Origin: Niveispirillum irakense DSM 11586
GTDB taxonomy: Bacteria; Pseudomonadota; Alphaproteobacteria; Azospirillales; Azospirillaceae
Direction of reading: 5' to 3'
Length of the DNA stretch: 64,000 nt
Assembly: GCF_000429645.1 (NCBI RefSeq)
Contig: NZ_AUCG01000001.1
Span: 1-64,000 of the forward strand
Part shown: piece by piece, positions 1-8,890 of the stretch
Layout of the letters: each line of letters starts with the position of its first letter
Numbering within the stretch: the stretch's first letter is position 1
Notes under the pieces: generated by a model
What the model was told of the DNA's origin: nothing
The model's database searches: none
Seen by the model: the letters and a program-made list of their open reading frames with translations, nothing else
Program-made: the position numbers and the translations under genes

Positions 1-640
1 TTGGCCTATAGCGGCGGCAATGGCGTCACCTATACCGGCTTCGTCAATGGCGAAACCGCCGCTATCCTCGGCGGTACGCTGACCTATGGCGGCACGGCCC
101 AGGGCGCCATCAATGCCGGCAGCTACAGCCTCACCGCTTCCGGCCTCACCGCCGGCAACTACACCCTGACCTACAACCCCGGCACACTGACCATCGACCG
201 CGCAGCCCTGTCGGTTGCGGTCAATAACGCCACCAAGACCTATGATGGCTTGGCCTATAGCGGTGGCAATGGCGTCACCTATACCGGCTTCGTCAATGGT
301 GAAACCGCCGCTATCCTCGGCGGTACGCTGGCCTATGGTGGCACGGCGCAGGGCGCCACCAATGCCGGCAGCTACAGCCTCACCGCCTCCGGCCTCACCG
401 CCGGCAATTACACCCTGACCTATAATCCTGGCACGCTGACCATCGACCGCGCAGCCCTGTCGGTTGCCGTCAATAACGCCACCAAGACCTATGATGGCTT
501 GGCCTATAGCGGCGGCAATGGCGTCACCTATACCGGCTTCGTCAATGGCGAAACCGCCGCTATCCTCGGCGGCACGCTGGCCTATGGCGGCACGGCGCAG
601 GGCGCCACCAATGCTGGCAGCTACAGCCTCACCGCTTCCG
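1..640 (+). repeat. Near-identical 249-nt tandem coding repeats
   Basis: The unit recurs with a period of 249 nt (83 codons): for example the segment starting ACCAAGACC occurs at 232 and again at 481. Copies differ by only a few, mostly synonymous, changes. The third copy diverges after about 640. The array continues upstream of the window. Confidence 0.9.
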
Positions 641-912
641 GCCTTAGCACCAGTAATTATACCATCACTTATCAGTCTGGATTGCTGATCGTGGAACCAG
701 CGGCCCCGGTCCCGCTTCCGCCCATCATAGACAATAATGGTGGTTCTATTGAACGCGAAGTTACCGATGGGGATTTGCTGGTCCTGTTGTCGGACAATAT
801 CCGCATAGCGCCGCCGCCCTCAAGCAACATGGTCGGAATTGTTGCCCGCTACCTGTCGGTCACACCTGACCATATCCGCCTGCCGGCCAACGCACCCCGT
901 GAGGAGCCCTGA
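1..912 (+). CDS. MBG-repeat surface/adhesin protein, C-terminal part (5' end outside window)
   Basis: Open from base 1 to a TGA at 910-912. The visible 303 residues are almost three copies of an 83-residue Gly/Thr/Tyr-rich repeat with the landmarks KTYDGLAYSGGNGVTYTGF, AGSYSLTASGL and NYTLTYNPGTLTI. This is the pattern of MBG domains found in filamentous-haemagglutinin-like and other large secreted adhesins. The repeats end near residue 225. A Pro-rich tail of about 75 residues follows, with no LPXTG motif or autotransporter barrel. The complete protein is probably much longer and exported, but the export signal is not in view. Role in surface adhesion is inferred from the family; the repeat architecture is directly visible. 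Confidence 0.8.
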   Translation: MAYSGGNGVTYTGFVNGETAAILGGTLTYGGTAQGAINAGSYSLTASGLTAGNYTLTYNPGTLTIDRAALSVAVNNATKTYDGLAYSGGNGVTYTGFVNGETAAILGGTLAYGGTAQGATNAGSYSLTASGLTAGNYTLTYNPGTLTIDRAALSVAVNNATKTYDGLAYSGGNGVTYTGFVNGETAAILGGTLAYGGTAQGATNAGSYSLTASGLSTSNYTITYQSGLLIVEPAAPVPLPPIIDNNGGSIEREVTDGDLLVLLSDNIRIAPPPSSNMVGIVARYLSVTPDHIRLPANAPREEP

Positions 913-943
913 ACCGGAAGGCATAGTCAGCAAATGGAGGTGA

Positions 944-3451
944 TCAGTAGATGTCACGGCGGTAGCGGCCATGCTCGACCATCGTCTCCAGCATTTCCTC
1001 GCCAAGGATCGCGCTCAAGGCGTGATGGACGGCTGGCGCCATGCCTTGGACACTGCCGCACACGAATATCGCCGCACCCTTGTTTACCAGATCCGCAATG
1101 ATCGTCGCGGAAACGGTGACCTTATCCTGAACATAGGCACGTTGATCCCCAGGTAACCGCGACCAGGCATATTCGCCCCCGGCCAGAACCCCTTTCACCT
1201 GCAGGGAAAGCAGTTCTTCGGCGTGATAATGGTCATGATCAGGATGCCGCTCCCCCCAGAACAGCCAAACCGGACCACCCCCCTCTGCTGCCCTGTAGCG
1301 CAGATGGGCAAGAAGGCCGGCAAGCCCGGTACCATTGCCAATCAGGATCAGCGGGGCATCGCTGGCTGCCGGGGGATGGAAGCCGGCATTGGCCCGGATA
1401 CGGGCCTGCACGACGCCGCCTATGGGCGCCAAAGCCGTCAACCAGCCAGACCCCAGCCCCAGAAAGCCGTCTGCCGCCCGGCATTGACGCACGATCAGTT
1501 CCACCCGTCCGGAAGACGGTATAGAGGCGACGGAATATTCACGGTGGGGCAGCGGCGGCAGTGACGTGACATCGATATCCGCGCTGACTTCCGCAGGCAG
1601 GATACGCGATGCGAGAAGATCCCTGTTCTCCGCCGTGTCGGGCAAGCCGCGGGATACCAGATAGGCGCTGAGGCGCGCGGGATCCTGGCGGGGCGCGATT
1701 TCCAGGATATCGCCCGGCAGCCAGTTTTCGGCACGGCCACCCACCGGTTCCAGCGCGATATGAAAGGTCGCCTCCCCAGCGGAGCCGGGGTTGAGCAACC
1801 GGCGCTCCACCAGCCGCCACTCCGCCATCGGGGCCGGGGCCCAATCCGGCTGGTCCGTCCGAGCACCAAGTCCGGTCAGTTGCTGTTGCCACTGGCGTTG
1901 AGCGTCAGCATCTTCCCCATCCATTTCGATAAGGTCGAACAGACGTTCCGCCCCCGCCGCGTGCAGAAAATGGTCCAGTTGATGGCCGAAGGCACAGAAA
2001 TCCGGATATTCTCTGTCGCCCAGGGCCAGAACGGCATAGCGCAGATGTGACAGGGCCGGTGTGGTGCCCAGAAAACGGCGGACAAAGCCGCGGGCAGCGT
2101 CCGGCGGCTCGCCCTCGCCATAGGTGCTGGCGATCAGCAACAGGCATTGTGCCTGGGCCAGGGCTGGCTCATCCAGCCGGGACAATGGCAGCAGGGCTGC
2201 CCCCGGCATGGCCTGTGCCGTCAACCGGGCAATCCGCTCCGCCGTGCCAGTCTGGCTGGCATAGACGATCAGCGTCCCGGCCCCATCGATCCCAGAGGGG
2301 GAAAGAGCCGGTTCGGCCACGGACATCGCGCCTTTCCGGCGCCTGCGACGGGCGAAATAAAGCAGGAAGCCGGTGATCGTGAAAAGCGGCATGGTCAAGC
2401 TGGCCAGCATGATGCCGATCCGCCCGGCAAGGCCGAAATAAGCACCGCGATGCAGCTCATAGATGCTGGTGATGATGTCCTGACCAACAGTCCGCTGCGC
2501 ATAGGGTACGTGGGAGACGACAGCGCCTGTCCTGCCATCAATCGTCAGTTCATCAGAAACACGGTCATGGCGGGCGCCCGGCAGCATGGCGCGGAATTGG
2601 ATATTATCGGCCCCCCGCACGATCAGGGTCACCGTCTCGTATCGCCGATCCGCCGTTGCCTGCCGGAAGCTTTGCCATACCTGCGTAAGGTCAGGGGGCA
2701 GCGTCTCCGCCCGGGCACGGCTGCCCCCACTGCCGCCGGCACCGACGGCGGGGGCCGGCGTTGATTTCTCACCCGTCAGGGCATAGCGCACCCCTTCCCG
2801 GTACCAATCGTAAGACCACCACAGGCCTGTCAGCCCGCTGAGCAGATAGAAGACCAGAACCCAACCGCCGATAACAGCGTGCAGCGCACGATAAAGATTG
2901 CGGCCAGTCTTCCGCAGGTCCAGGACCAGCCATGCCCGCCAATCCAGCGGGTGGCGTGGCCACCGCAGGTAAAGTCCCGACAAAGCGAAATAGATCAAGG
3001 CGATGGCGGAAAAGCCCGTGATCTGGCGACCAATACCATTTCCACCGTCCGGCAATGCCAGCCAGCGATGCAGCCGGGTAATGAAGGCGAAGAAGGCTTC
3101 GCCCTGTGCCTCCCCAAGCAGCGTACCCGTCACAGGGTCAACATAGCTGCTGCGCCGCTCCCGTTCACCTGGCGGCACAAAGCTGATCCAGGCGGTCCGC
3201 GAAGGATCGTCATGGACGATCAGCCGCACAACACGGGCACCGGGAAAATCCCGTTCAAACCCCGCGATCAGGCCGGGGGCATCCAGCACCGGCCCGCGCC
3301 TAGGGTCCGCTTGCATGATCCTGGGATTGAGCGCGGCCAGGATCTCATCCTCAAACGTCATCATGGCACCGGTCACACCCATGACCGCCAGCACAAGCCC
3401 CGCTGTAATGCCAAGGAACCAATGAAGCTGGAACAGGATGTTACGGGCCAT
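944..3451 (-). CDS. PepSY-flavodoxin-FNR fusion membrane reductase
   Basis: About 835 residues. The N-terminal ~390 residues form a PepSY-type membrane module (LHWFLGITAGLVLAVMGVTGA, later a second helix pair). A flavodoxin domain starts near residue 395 (YASQTGTAER, STYGEGEPPDA), followed by an FNR-type FAD module with RxYS-like REYSVAS near 639 and an NADPH site GNGTGLAG near 705. The family is annotated as sulfite-reductase-alpha-like or iron/siderophore reductases; it should move electrons from NADPH via FAD/FMN across the inner membrane. The start at 3451 is preferred over an upstream ATG at 3493 because AAAGAG lies just before it and the membrane segment begins there. It is last in a run with DUF2244, DUF2946, PepSY and TonB-receptor genes, which suggests ferric-siderophore reduction. 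Confidence 0.85.
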   Translation of the reverse strand: MARNILFQLHWFLGITAGLVLAVMGVTGAMMTFEDEILAALNPRIMQADPRRGPVLDAPGLIAGFERDFPGARVVRLIVHDDPSRTAWISFVPPGERERRSSYVDPVTGTLLGEAQGEAFFAFITRLHRWLALPDGGNGIGRQITGFSAIALIYFALSGLYLRWPRHPLDWRAWLVLDLRKTGRNLYRALHAVIGGWVLVFYLLSGLTGLWWSYDWYREGVRYALTGEKSTPAPAVGAGGSGGSRARAETLPPDLTQVWQSFRQATADRRYETVTLIVRGADNIQFRAMLPGARHDRVSDELTIDGRTGAVVSHVPYAQRTVGQDIITSIYELHRGAYFGLAGRIGIMLASLTMPLFTITGFLLYFARRRRRKGAMSVAEPALSPSGIDGAGTLIVYASQTGTAERIARLTAQAMPGAALLPLSRLDEPALAQAQCLLLIASTYGEGEPPDAARGFVRRFLGTTPALSHLRYAVLALGDREYPDFCAFGHQLDHFLHAAGAERLFDLIEMDGEDADAQRQWQQQLTGLGARTDQPDWAPAPMAEWRLVERRLLNPGSAGEATFHIALEPVGGRAENWLPGDILEIAPRQDPARLSAYLVSRGLPDTAENRDLLASRILPAEVSADIDVTSLPPLPHREYSVASIPSSGRVELIVRQCRAADGFLGLGSGWLTALAPIGGVVQARIRANAGFHPPAASDAPLILIGNGTGLAGLLAHLRYRAAEGGGPVWLFWGERHPDHDHYHAEELLSLQVKGVLAGGEYAWSRLPGDQRAYVQDKVTVSATIIADLVNKGAAIFVCGSVQGMAPAVHHALSAILGEEMLETMVEHGRYRRDIY

Positions 3452-3466
3452 GAACAACTCTTTCGC

Positions 3467-3497
3467 ATTTATGCAATTGCGAGGCGATTGCATAAAT
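3467..3497. promoter_or_regulatory. Perfect inverted repeat upstream of the PepSY fusion reductase (candidate operator)
   Basis: Arms ATTTATGCAAT (3467-3477) and ATTGCATAAAT (3487-3497) are exact reverse complements. The pairing extends inward by a G-T mismatch and GC/GC to a GAG loop. It lies 16 nt upstream of the preferred ATG at 3451 and is AT-rich against a GC-rich background. Position and gene context suggest an iron-type regulator site (Fur family), but the sequence is not a textbook Fur box. It is weak as a terminator because no T-run follows. Confidence 0.5.
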
Positions 3498-3572
3498 CAT
3501 TTGGCATCAAAAGCGTCAAGCCTCTGTAATTGCATCCCACCCCCGGATGCGGGGGTGGGTGCGGAAGCCTGT

Positions 3573-4106
3573 TCACGCCGCAATGATGGGCATGGCGATG
3601 CGATGGCCGGCCTTATACAGGCTGCGGCCCAAGGCGTCGGCGAACTGTTCCCGCTCCTGCGGGGTCAGGTCTGCTGCGAAGCCCAGCCGGTCATTGCGGT
3701 GATGCAGTTCCAGCCGGCGGCACAACCCGTCCGCGTCACGCACCCGGATCAGCCGCAGGCCAAACAGGGGCAGCGTGTCGCTGCTGCCCGGCTGGCCCTG
3801 CCAGCGCCGTTCCAGGCGCAGCACGCCATCGGCGACCAATACACGTTCCGACCGCGCGCGCCCCCGACGGACAGCAATGAAAGCCGCCAGCAGGAAGATC
3901 ATGTTCCCGGTCAGGAAAATCATCGCCCACCACAGGCCGCTGGCAAGAAAGGCGAGATCAATCAGACAGACAATCGCCAGTGTGATGGCCATGAACGTGG
4001 CGAACCCCTTGTTCCCCAGAGAAGCGGGGGGCGTAATAACGGCATCGAACAAGGGGGTGGCCGGCGGCTCTGTCGGCGTGGGGGCAAAGGAAATAGCTTG
4101 GTGCAT
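3573..4106 (-). CDS. DUF2244 family membrane protein
   Basis: 177 residues from an ATG at 4106 preceded by AAAGG; the frame stays open further upstream but that part looks non-coding. Two adjacent hydrophobic segments (FMAITLAIVCLIDLAFLASG and AMIFLTGNMIFLLAAFIAV) are followed by a basic, mostly beta C-terminal half ending in a PQEREQFADAL motif typical of DUF2244. The family is a small inner-membrane protein of unknown function. Here it sits between a DUF2946 gene (44 nt upstream) and the PepSY fusion reductase, all in one direction. A role linked to the membrane reductase is inference only. Confidence 0.75.
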   Translation of the reverse strand: MHQAISFAPTPTEPPATPLFDAVITPPASLGNKGFATFMAITLAIVCLIDLAFLASGLWWAMIFLTGNMIFLLAAFIAVRRGRARSERVLVADGVLRLERRWQGQPGSSDTLPLFGLRLIRVRDADGLCRRLELHHRNDRLGFAADLTPQEREQFADALGRSLYKAGHRIAMPIIAA

Positions 4107-4150
4107 GAGGACACCTTTGGCGTGAAGGGGACCAGCGGCCGGCCCCCGCC

Positions 4151-4588
4151 TTACAGCGTCACGCCGATCGCACTGATAAGGAAGACCAGACCACCAAGCG
4201 GCGGCCCCCGCGCCGACATTGCCCCCCGCATTGCAGACGGACGGGGAAAGGAAACAGCAACAGCGACACCATCCGCGAGCGGCCTTCCCGCCGGAGGTGC
4301 CAACATGGGCATGGGGCTTTCCCCCAGCACGGGCAGATGGGCAGAGGCGAAAGGACACAGGGCCTGATCGATCCCGGCCCGATGGTCCAGCGCACCTTTA
4401 TCCTGGTCACGAGTGCCCGCCACAGCGCAGATGACCAACGGCACGCCGGCCAGCATCTGGGACGCCGGGGCCGGCATCAGGCCAGGCGCCAGCATGGCCC
4501 GAAGCAGCAGGGACAGGAACAGCAGACCCGCCAAGGGGGCTGCTGCCCATCCACCGACCCTGTACCGTATCCGCTGCCGCATCATCAT
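4151..4588 (-). CDS. DUF2946 family protein (copy 1)
   Basis: 145 residues. It has an N-terminal membrane segment (LAGLLFLSLLLRAMLAPGLMP), a VICAV motif, a short charged stretch and CPFASAHLPVLG, then a second hydrophobic helix near the C-terminus (GGLVFLISAIGVTL). This layout matches DUF2946, small membrane proteins often encoded beside TonB receptors and PepSY proteins in metal-uptake loci. Three in-frame ATGs lie in a row at 4588, 4585 and 4582, so the exact start is uncertain by two residues. It lies 24 nt downstream of the PepSY protein gene, consistent with one operon. A second family member is at 8405-8812. Confidence 0.7.
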   Translation of the reverse strand: MMMRQRIRYRVGGWAAAPLAGLLFLSLLLRAMLAPGLMPAPASQMLAGVPLVICAVAGTRDQDKGALDHRAGIDQALCPFASAHLPVLGESPMPMLAPPAGRPLADGVAVAVSFPRPSAMRGAMSARGPPLGGLVFLISAIGVTL

Positions 4589-4612
4589 GCCGCTTTCATC
4601 GCATAAGCCGGC

Positions 4613-6025
4613 TCAGCCCGCTTTGCGATGCATCAAGCTGGCGGTGAGACGATCACCAATCAACACCGCCAGAAGCGATGCCCCCGCCAGGGGAAAAAGG
4701 GCCGACAGCCCGATGGTGATCATCGCCAGATTGCGGAGCTTCGCTGGCGAGGGCACAGCGGGAACGCCCAACTTGCCCTTGGGCCGGCGTTTCCACCACA
4801 TCCAGGGGCCGGTGATGCACAGCAGGACAATGCCGATGCAGGGCAACAGCATCAGCAACTGGTTCGCCAGGCCGAAATAGCGGCCCAGATGCAGTTGCAC
4901 ACCCAGTTCAACAGCCTGGGCACCCCAGCCATAATCGGCGAAGCGGGTATCGCGCAGCACGGCACCGGTATATTGGTCGAGATACAGGCTGCGCTGGCCC
5001 TGGGGCTGACCGGGATAGGTGAAGGCCAGATAAACACCCGTCTCTCCCCGTGGAGTGGAAAGGCGATAGGGCCATTCCAGCCCCTGTTCGGCAAAGATGG
5101 CGGCGGCGCGATCAATACCGATGGCGCCTTCCACCGGCCCGGTTGGGACAGCGCCGCCATGATGATGGGCATGCCCACCCCCACCCGATGGGGCCGATGG
5201 CGCCGGTGTGGAAACCGGCATCAGCGATGGCTCCAGCGTCCAGGGCACCTCCCCCACCACCTGTTTAGCGGTCAGGGTGCTGGTGGGGGCATTATAACCG
5301 CGATGACTGGCGGGATAGCCGATGCCCGCCACATCCATGGCGCCCACCAGCAGCGATCCCCAGAAGGTCGCCCAGGGCAGCCCGGTCAGGATGAGAAACA
5401 GGATCAGCAATCCAGTCCAGAAACCGACAACCCCATGCAGGTCGCGCAACAGCGCCCGCCCGCCGGAAGCCAGACGCGGCCAGAGGAAACCGCGCAGCCG
5501 CAAGGGGCCTGATGGCCACCAGAGATAAAGCCCCGTGACGGTCAGCACCGCCCCCCAGCAGGCCATCAATTCCACCAGCATATCCCCGGCATCCCCCATC
5601 AACAGGGTGCCGTGCATCTGATCGGCAAAACCCACGAGGGTCCGGCGATAATCCAGATCCCCCAGCACTGTCGCCCGATAGGGATCAATGAAGACCCGCC
5701 GGCTGCTGCCATCCGGCAAGGACAGGAAGAACTGGACCGATCGGTTGGCATCCCCTGGCGTATCCACCCTGGTGGTGACAGCCCCTGGCAGATGCGCCTC
5801 TGCCGCCGCCATCATATGGCTGAGCGGCATCGGCTGCCCCGTTGCCTCCACAAAGCGGAGATGGGGGTATGTCAGATCGTTGATTTCATCATCGAACAGA
5901 TAGATCGCACCCGTGATCGCCAGGATCAGCAGGAAGGGGGCCGTCACCAGCCCGGCATAAAAATGCCAGCGCCAGACGGCCCGATAGATCGGTCCATAAG
6001 GCTTGTTGGCGGTTTTGCTGGTCAT
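4613..6025 (-). CDS. PepSY-associated transmembrane protein
   Basis: 470 residues. The first helix follows RAVWRWHFYAGLVTAPFLLI and contains the usual start of PepSY_TM iron-regulated proteins; a periplasmic PepSY portion with ATVLGDLDY follows. Further helices occur around AWWGAVLTVTGLYLWW-like and GLLILFLILTGLPWATFWG. A His-rich GGGGHAHHHGG stretch lies mid-protein and a second PepSY pass (GAVLRDTRFADYGW) precedes the last helices. Such proteins accompany TonB receptors and are thought to help reductive release of metal from imported chelates. It starts 31 nt after the receptor stop, so it is probably cotranscribed. The His cluster could bind metal (inference). Confidence 0.85.
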   Translation of the reverse strand: MTSKTANKPYGPIYRAVWRWHFYAGLVTAPFLLILAITGAIYLFDDEINDLTYPHLRFVEATGQPMPLSHMMAAAEAHLPGAVTTRVDTPGDANRSVQFFLSLPDGSSRRVFIDPYRATVLGDLDYRRTLVGFADQMHGTLLMGDAGDMLVELMACWGAVLTVTGLYLWWPSGPLRLRGFLWPRLASGGRALLRDLHGVVGFWTGLLILFLILTGLPWATFWGSLLVGAMDVAGIGYPASHRGYNAPTSTLTAKQVVGEVPWTLEPSLMPVSTPAPSAPSGGGGHAHHHGGAVPTGPVEGAIGIDRAAAIFAEQGLEWPYRLSTPRGETGVYLAFTYPGQPQGQRSLYLDQYTGAVLRDTRFADYGWGAQAVELGVQLHLGRYFGLANQLLMLLPCIGIVLLCITGPWMWWKRRPKGKLGVPAVPSPAKLRNLAMITIGLSALFPLAGASLLAVLIGDRLTASLMHRKAG

Positions 6026-6056
6026 GGCTCCCCTCCCCTTGATCCTTAACCGCTGA

Positions 6057-8256
6057 TCAGAACCGGGCCGTCAGCGTGACATCCACGCTGCGCGGGGCGC
6101 CGATATAGATGTTGGTGCTGGGATAGCCTGAATATTCGCCATAGAAGGCGTTGGTCAGGTTGCGCCCCCGCACCGACAGGCTGACATCGTCTGTCACCGC
6201 ATAGCTGACGGAAGTGTCCACCAGCCAGTGACCGCGCACGAAGATGCTGTTCGCATTGTCGGTATAGAAGCCGCTGGCATGGCGCAGGAAACCGCCAAAG
6301 GTCACCGGCACAGCATCCAGCGTGTAAAGGGCCGAGGCATTGAACGTCGTCGTCGGCATATTGATCGGGCGGTTGCCCTTGCGGCTGGTCAGCACGCCGC
6401 TGACCAGTTCGTTCAGTTCCTCATATTCCGCATCGCTGTAGGATACCCCGGCTGACAGACGCAACTGGTCAGTCAGCGCGGCACTGGCCGTCAGTTCCAC
6501 GCCCTTGGAGGCCAGTTCGCCACCCTGGATGGACTGGGAAGGGTTATTGGGATCGCGGGTGACGATATTTTTCTGTGCGATGCGATAGACGGAACCGGTC
6601 AGACTGACCCGTCCATCCAAGGCATCAGCCTTGAAGCCGCCCTCGACCGACTTGCCCTTGGTCAGTTTGAAGGCGGTATTGGCCAGCGACAGGGTGAGCA
6701 TGGAGCCGACCGGCTGAGCCGCCGTGGTGTATTGGGCATAAAGCGTGAAGGAAGGCGTCAGATCATAGGTGGTGCCAACGCGCCAGGAGAAGGGGTCGTA
6801 ATCAGCGTCAGCACTGGTAAAGGCGCCACCCGCATTCAGGTTGGTGATGCCGCGTTCCAACTCAATCTTCTCATACCGCGCGCCGGCCAGCAGCAGCCAT
6901 TGCGGCGTCAGGTTGAAGGCATCTTCGGCAAAGACGGCCTTGGTCTTCATCTGACTGTCGAAGACGACATTCTGGCTGGTATAGACCGCATCCCCCACCG
7001 GCCAAGTGCCGACGATGGGGTTATAGGGATCGACAGCGGCGATGCCGCCCACGCTGCTCTGCTTACGCGGGTTGATGAAGTCGGTATCGTTATATTCCAC
7101 ACCCAGCGTGAAGCGGTTGCGATGACCGGCAAACTGGGTGTCGTTGGACAGGGCCAAACGCTCGTTCCAGAATTCATGATCGTGATAGATGGCCTGGGCG
7201 GAGCGGGCGAAGCTGCCATTGGGGAAGGCTGTCGTGGGGGCGGTGAAATTCTGATCCCCGCTCAACACGAAATCACGGTCGGCTGTGTACCAGATCAGGT
7301 CATTGGCCAGCGACCACCCTTCCCCGAACGCGTAATCGACGCGGGAACGCAGCGTCGTCTCGTCCGCACCGGAATAGGCACCGTCAGGATTATAATTCTT
7401 GTGGCGCAGGGCCTTGTCGATCACCAGCCCATTGGCGCTGCGCAGCGCCTTGCTGGGATTGCGGGCAACGGCGGCGGATACCAGCGGCACACCCTGATAG
7501 GAGCTGTCATATTTGTCGTTGTAATGATCGACGGCCAGCAGGACGGTCAGGTTCTGCGCCGGCTTATAAAGCAGGCTGGCGGTCAGGCCACTGGAACGGG
7601 TGCGGTTATTTTCCACATCATACAGGCTGTCAGACCGCATGCGGCTGGCATCAGCGCGCACCGCCACATCGTCTGACAGCTTCACATTGATGCCGGCTGC
7701 CGTCGTCAGCGTATCGAAGCTGCCATAGGAGAGCATGGCGTCGATATAGGTGCGGTCCAGGGTCGGCTTGCGGGTCACCTTGTTGATCACACCGGCCAGC
7801 GCACCTTCGCCGACCAGCACCGAAGCCGGGCCCTTGATCACCTCGATCCGGTCAAAATGCCAGCTATTTGCTGTCACGGGTGACCATGGTGGAGCTGGAA
7901 ACCCGCACCCCATCTTGCAGGATGGACACGGTATTGCCGGAAAAACCGCGCATCGACACCACAGCCGGATTGCCCGGCACATTACCCGCAACCGCCCCCA
8001 CCACATCGGCGAAGGCTTCGCGTGAGGTCCGCAGGCCCCGCACCTGCAGGTCTTCCTGGGTCAGCACCTCCACCGTTGCCGGGGTTTCCCGCAGGGTCAA
8101 GCCCAGGCGGCTGGCGGTATCGGTCGGCTGGTTGAGCTTTGCCGCTTCCCGGTGGCCGATCACGACCACCGTCTCATCGGCGGCATCGGGTGCGCCATAG
8201 GCAACCTGCGCCAGAGCCAGGGTGGAAACACCGGCGACGAGAAATTTCTTCAACAT
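6057..8256 (-). pseudogene. TonB-dependent siderophore-type receptor interrupted by a 1-nt frameshift
   Basis: The N-terminal reading frame starts at an ATG at 8256 (GAGG eight bases upstream) with signal peptide MLKKFLVAGVSTLALAQVAYG, then VVVIGHREAAK and a plug domain up to VSILQDGVRVSSSTMVTRDS. It hits TAG at 7864-7866. The other frame continues immediately with NSWHFDRIEVIKGPASVLVG, the conserved end of the plug, and runs through a full beta-barrel to a C-terminal Phe (VDVTLTARF). Removing one A from the AAA run (plus strand TTT 7867-7869) restores a continuous 732-residue receptor. The family imports ferric siderophores or other chelates using TonB energy. The break could be a real recent mutation, phase variation or a sequencing error; all other receptor landmarks are intact. 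Confidence 0.8.
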
Positions 8257-8404
8257 ATCAAAAGCCTCACACACCCAGGACAATGGGCGCGACAGATGGC
8301 ATCCGTGGCTGGCAGCCGTATCCGGCCGCTTCTACGGATGGTGAAAGGTCAAGGGCCCAGAGGGCCCGCACCTTCAGGGATGGTTTATTTGGATAACGCT
8401 CGCG
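8257..8404. other. Receptor upstream region with two dyads
   Basis: This stretch between the second DUF2946 gene and the receptor holds GGGCCC-AGA-GGGCCC (8353-8367), a possible weak terminator or attenuator, and CATCCGT (8300-8306) paired with ACGGATG (8334-8340). No clear -35/-10 pair was identified. Confidence 0.35.
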
Positions 8405-8812
8405 TCAGGCGAAGCAGGGAGGTGCCCTGGCGCCCGGCGGGGCGCAGAACAAGGAGCGCAGACGGGGGGTGTCGCCACGTCCCAGGCCCGTCACAAGGCG
8501 GGGAAGCACCAGAACCAGCAGGATCAGCAGCGCCAATACCGGCGCCCAGGCCCCCAGCATGGCAAAGGCGCAAAGCCCCTGCTGCTTGCTGTCCGCCTGT
8601 ATGGCCTTGTCCTTATCGTGCCCGTCCAGTTGAACGGTACGCTCACCGATGCTGGTGCAGATAACCAGGAACCCCCGCCCATCGGCCGGGTCCAGATTGG
8701 GCATATAGCCGCCGGGGATGAGACCGCGCAGCAGCAAGGCGCACAGCAGCAGCCAGCCGGCCACCTGCCGCGTCCATAAAGCTGTTAAGGTTCTGCGCCC
8801 CTGTCCCACCAT
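8405..8812 (-). CDS. DUF2946 family protein (copy 2)
   Basis: 135 residues from an ATG at 8812 with AAGGGG just upstream; a longer in-frame start at 8866 lacks this signal. It has one N-terminal helix (GWLLLCALLLRGLIPGGYMP), VICTSIGERTVQLDGHDKDK, CAFAMLGAWAP and a second helix (LALLILLVLVLPRLV), ending in a Cys/Pro-rich tail. The RGLIPGGYMPN and C-AFA positions match DUF2946, as does copy 1 at 4151-4588, but overall identity is low. It lies upstream of the TonB receptor in the same direction, so the receptor is flanked by two members of the family. The charged loop after VIC could be a metal site (inference). Confidence 0.65.
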   Translation of the reverse strand: MVGQGRRTLTALWTRQVAGWLLLCALLLRGLIPGGYMPNLDPADGRGFLVICTSIGERTVQLDGHDKDKAIQADSKQQGLCAFAMLGAWAPVLALLILLVLVLPRLVTGLGRGDTPRLRSLFCAPPGARAPPCFA

Positions 8813-8890
8813 CTGCCCCTTTTGAACGGCGGGCAGGCCTGGCGTCAACAGAAGATGGTGCGGCACGGCGTCCCGGCCCCTACAGCCGTG

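Noticed and set aside
1-640. CRISPR array
   Set aside because: Repeats are 249 bp, contiguous and in a coding frame, without spacers; the 281-bp duplication is likewise not CRISPR.
7860-7900. Programmed frameshifting in the TonB receptor
   Set aside because: AAA alone is not a slippery heptamer, no stimulatory stem is evident and the family does not use recoding; mutation or sequencing error is simpler.
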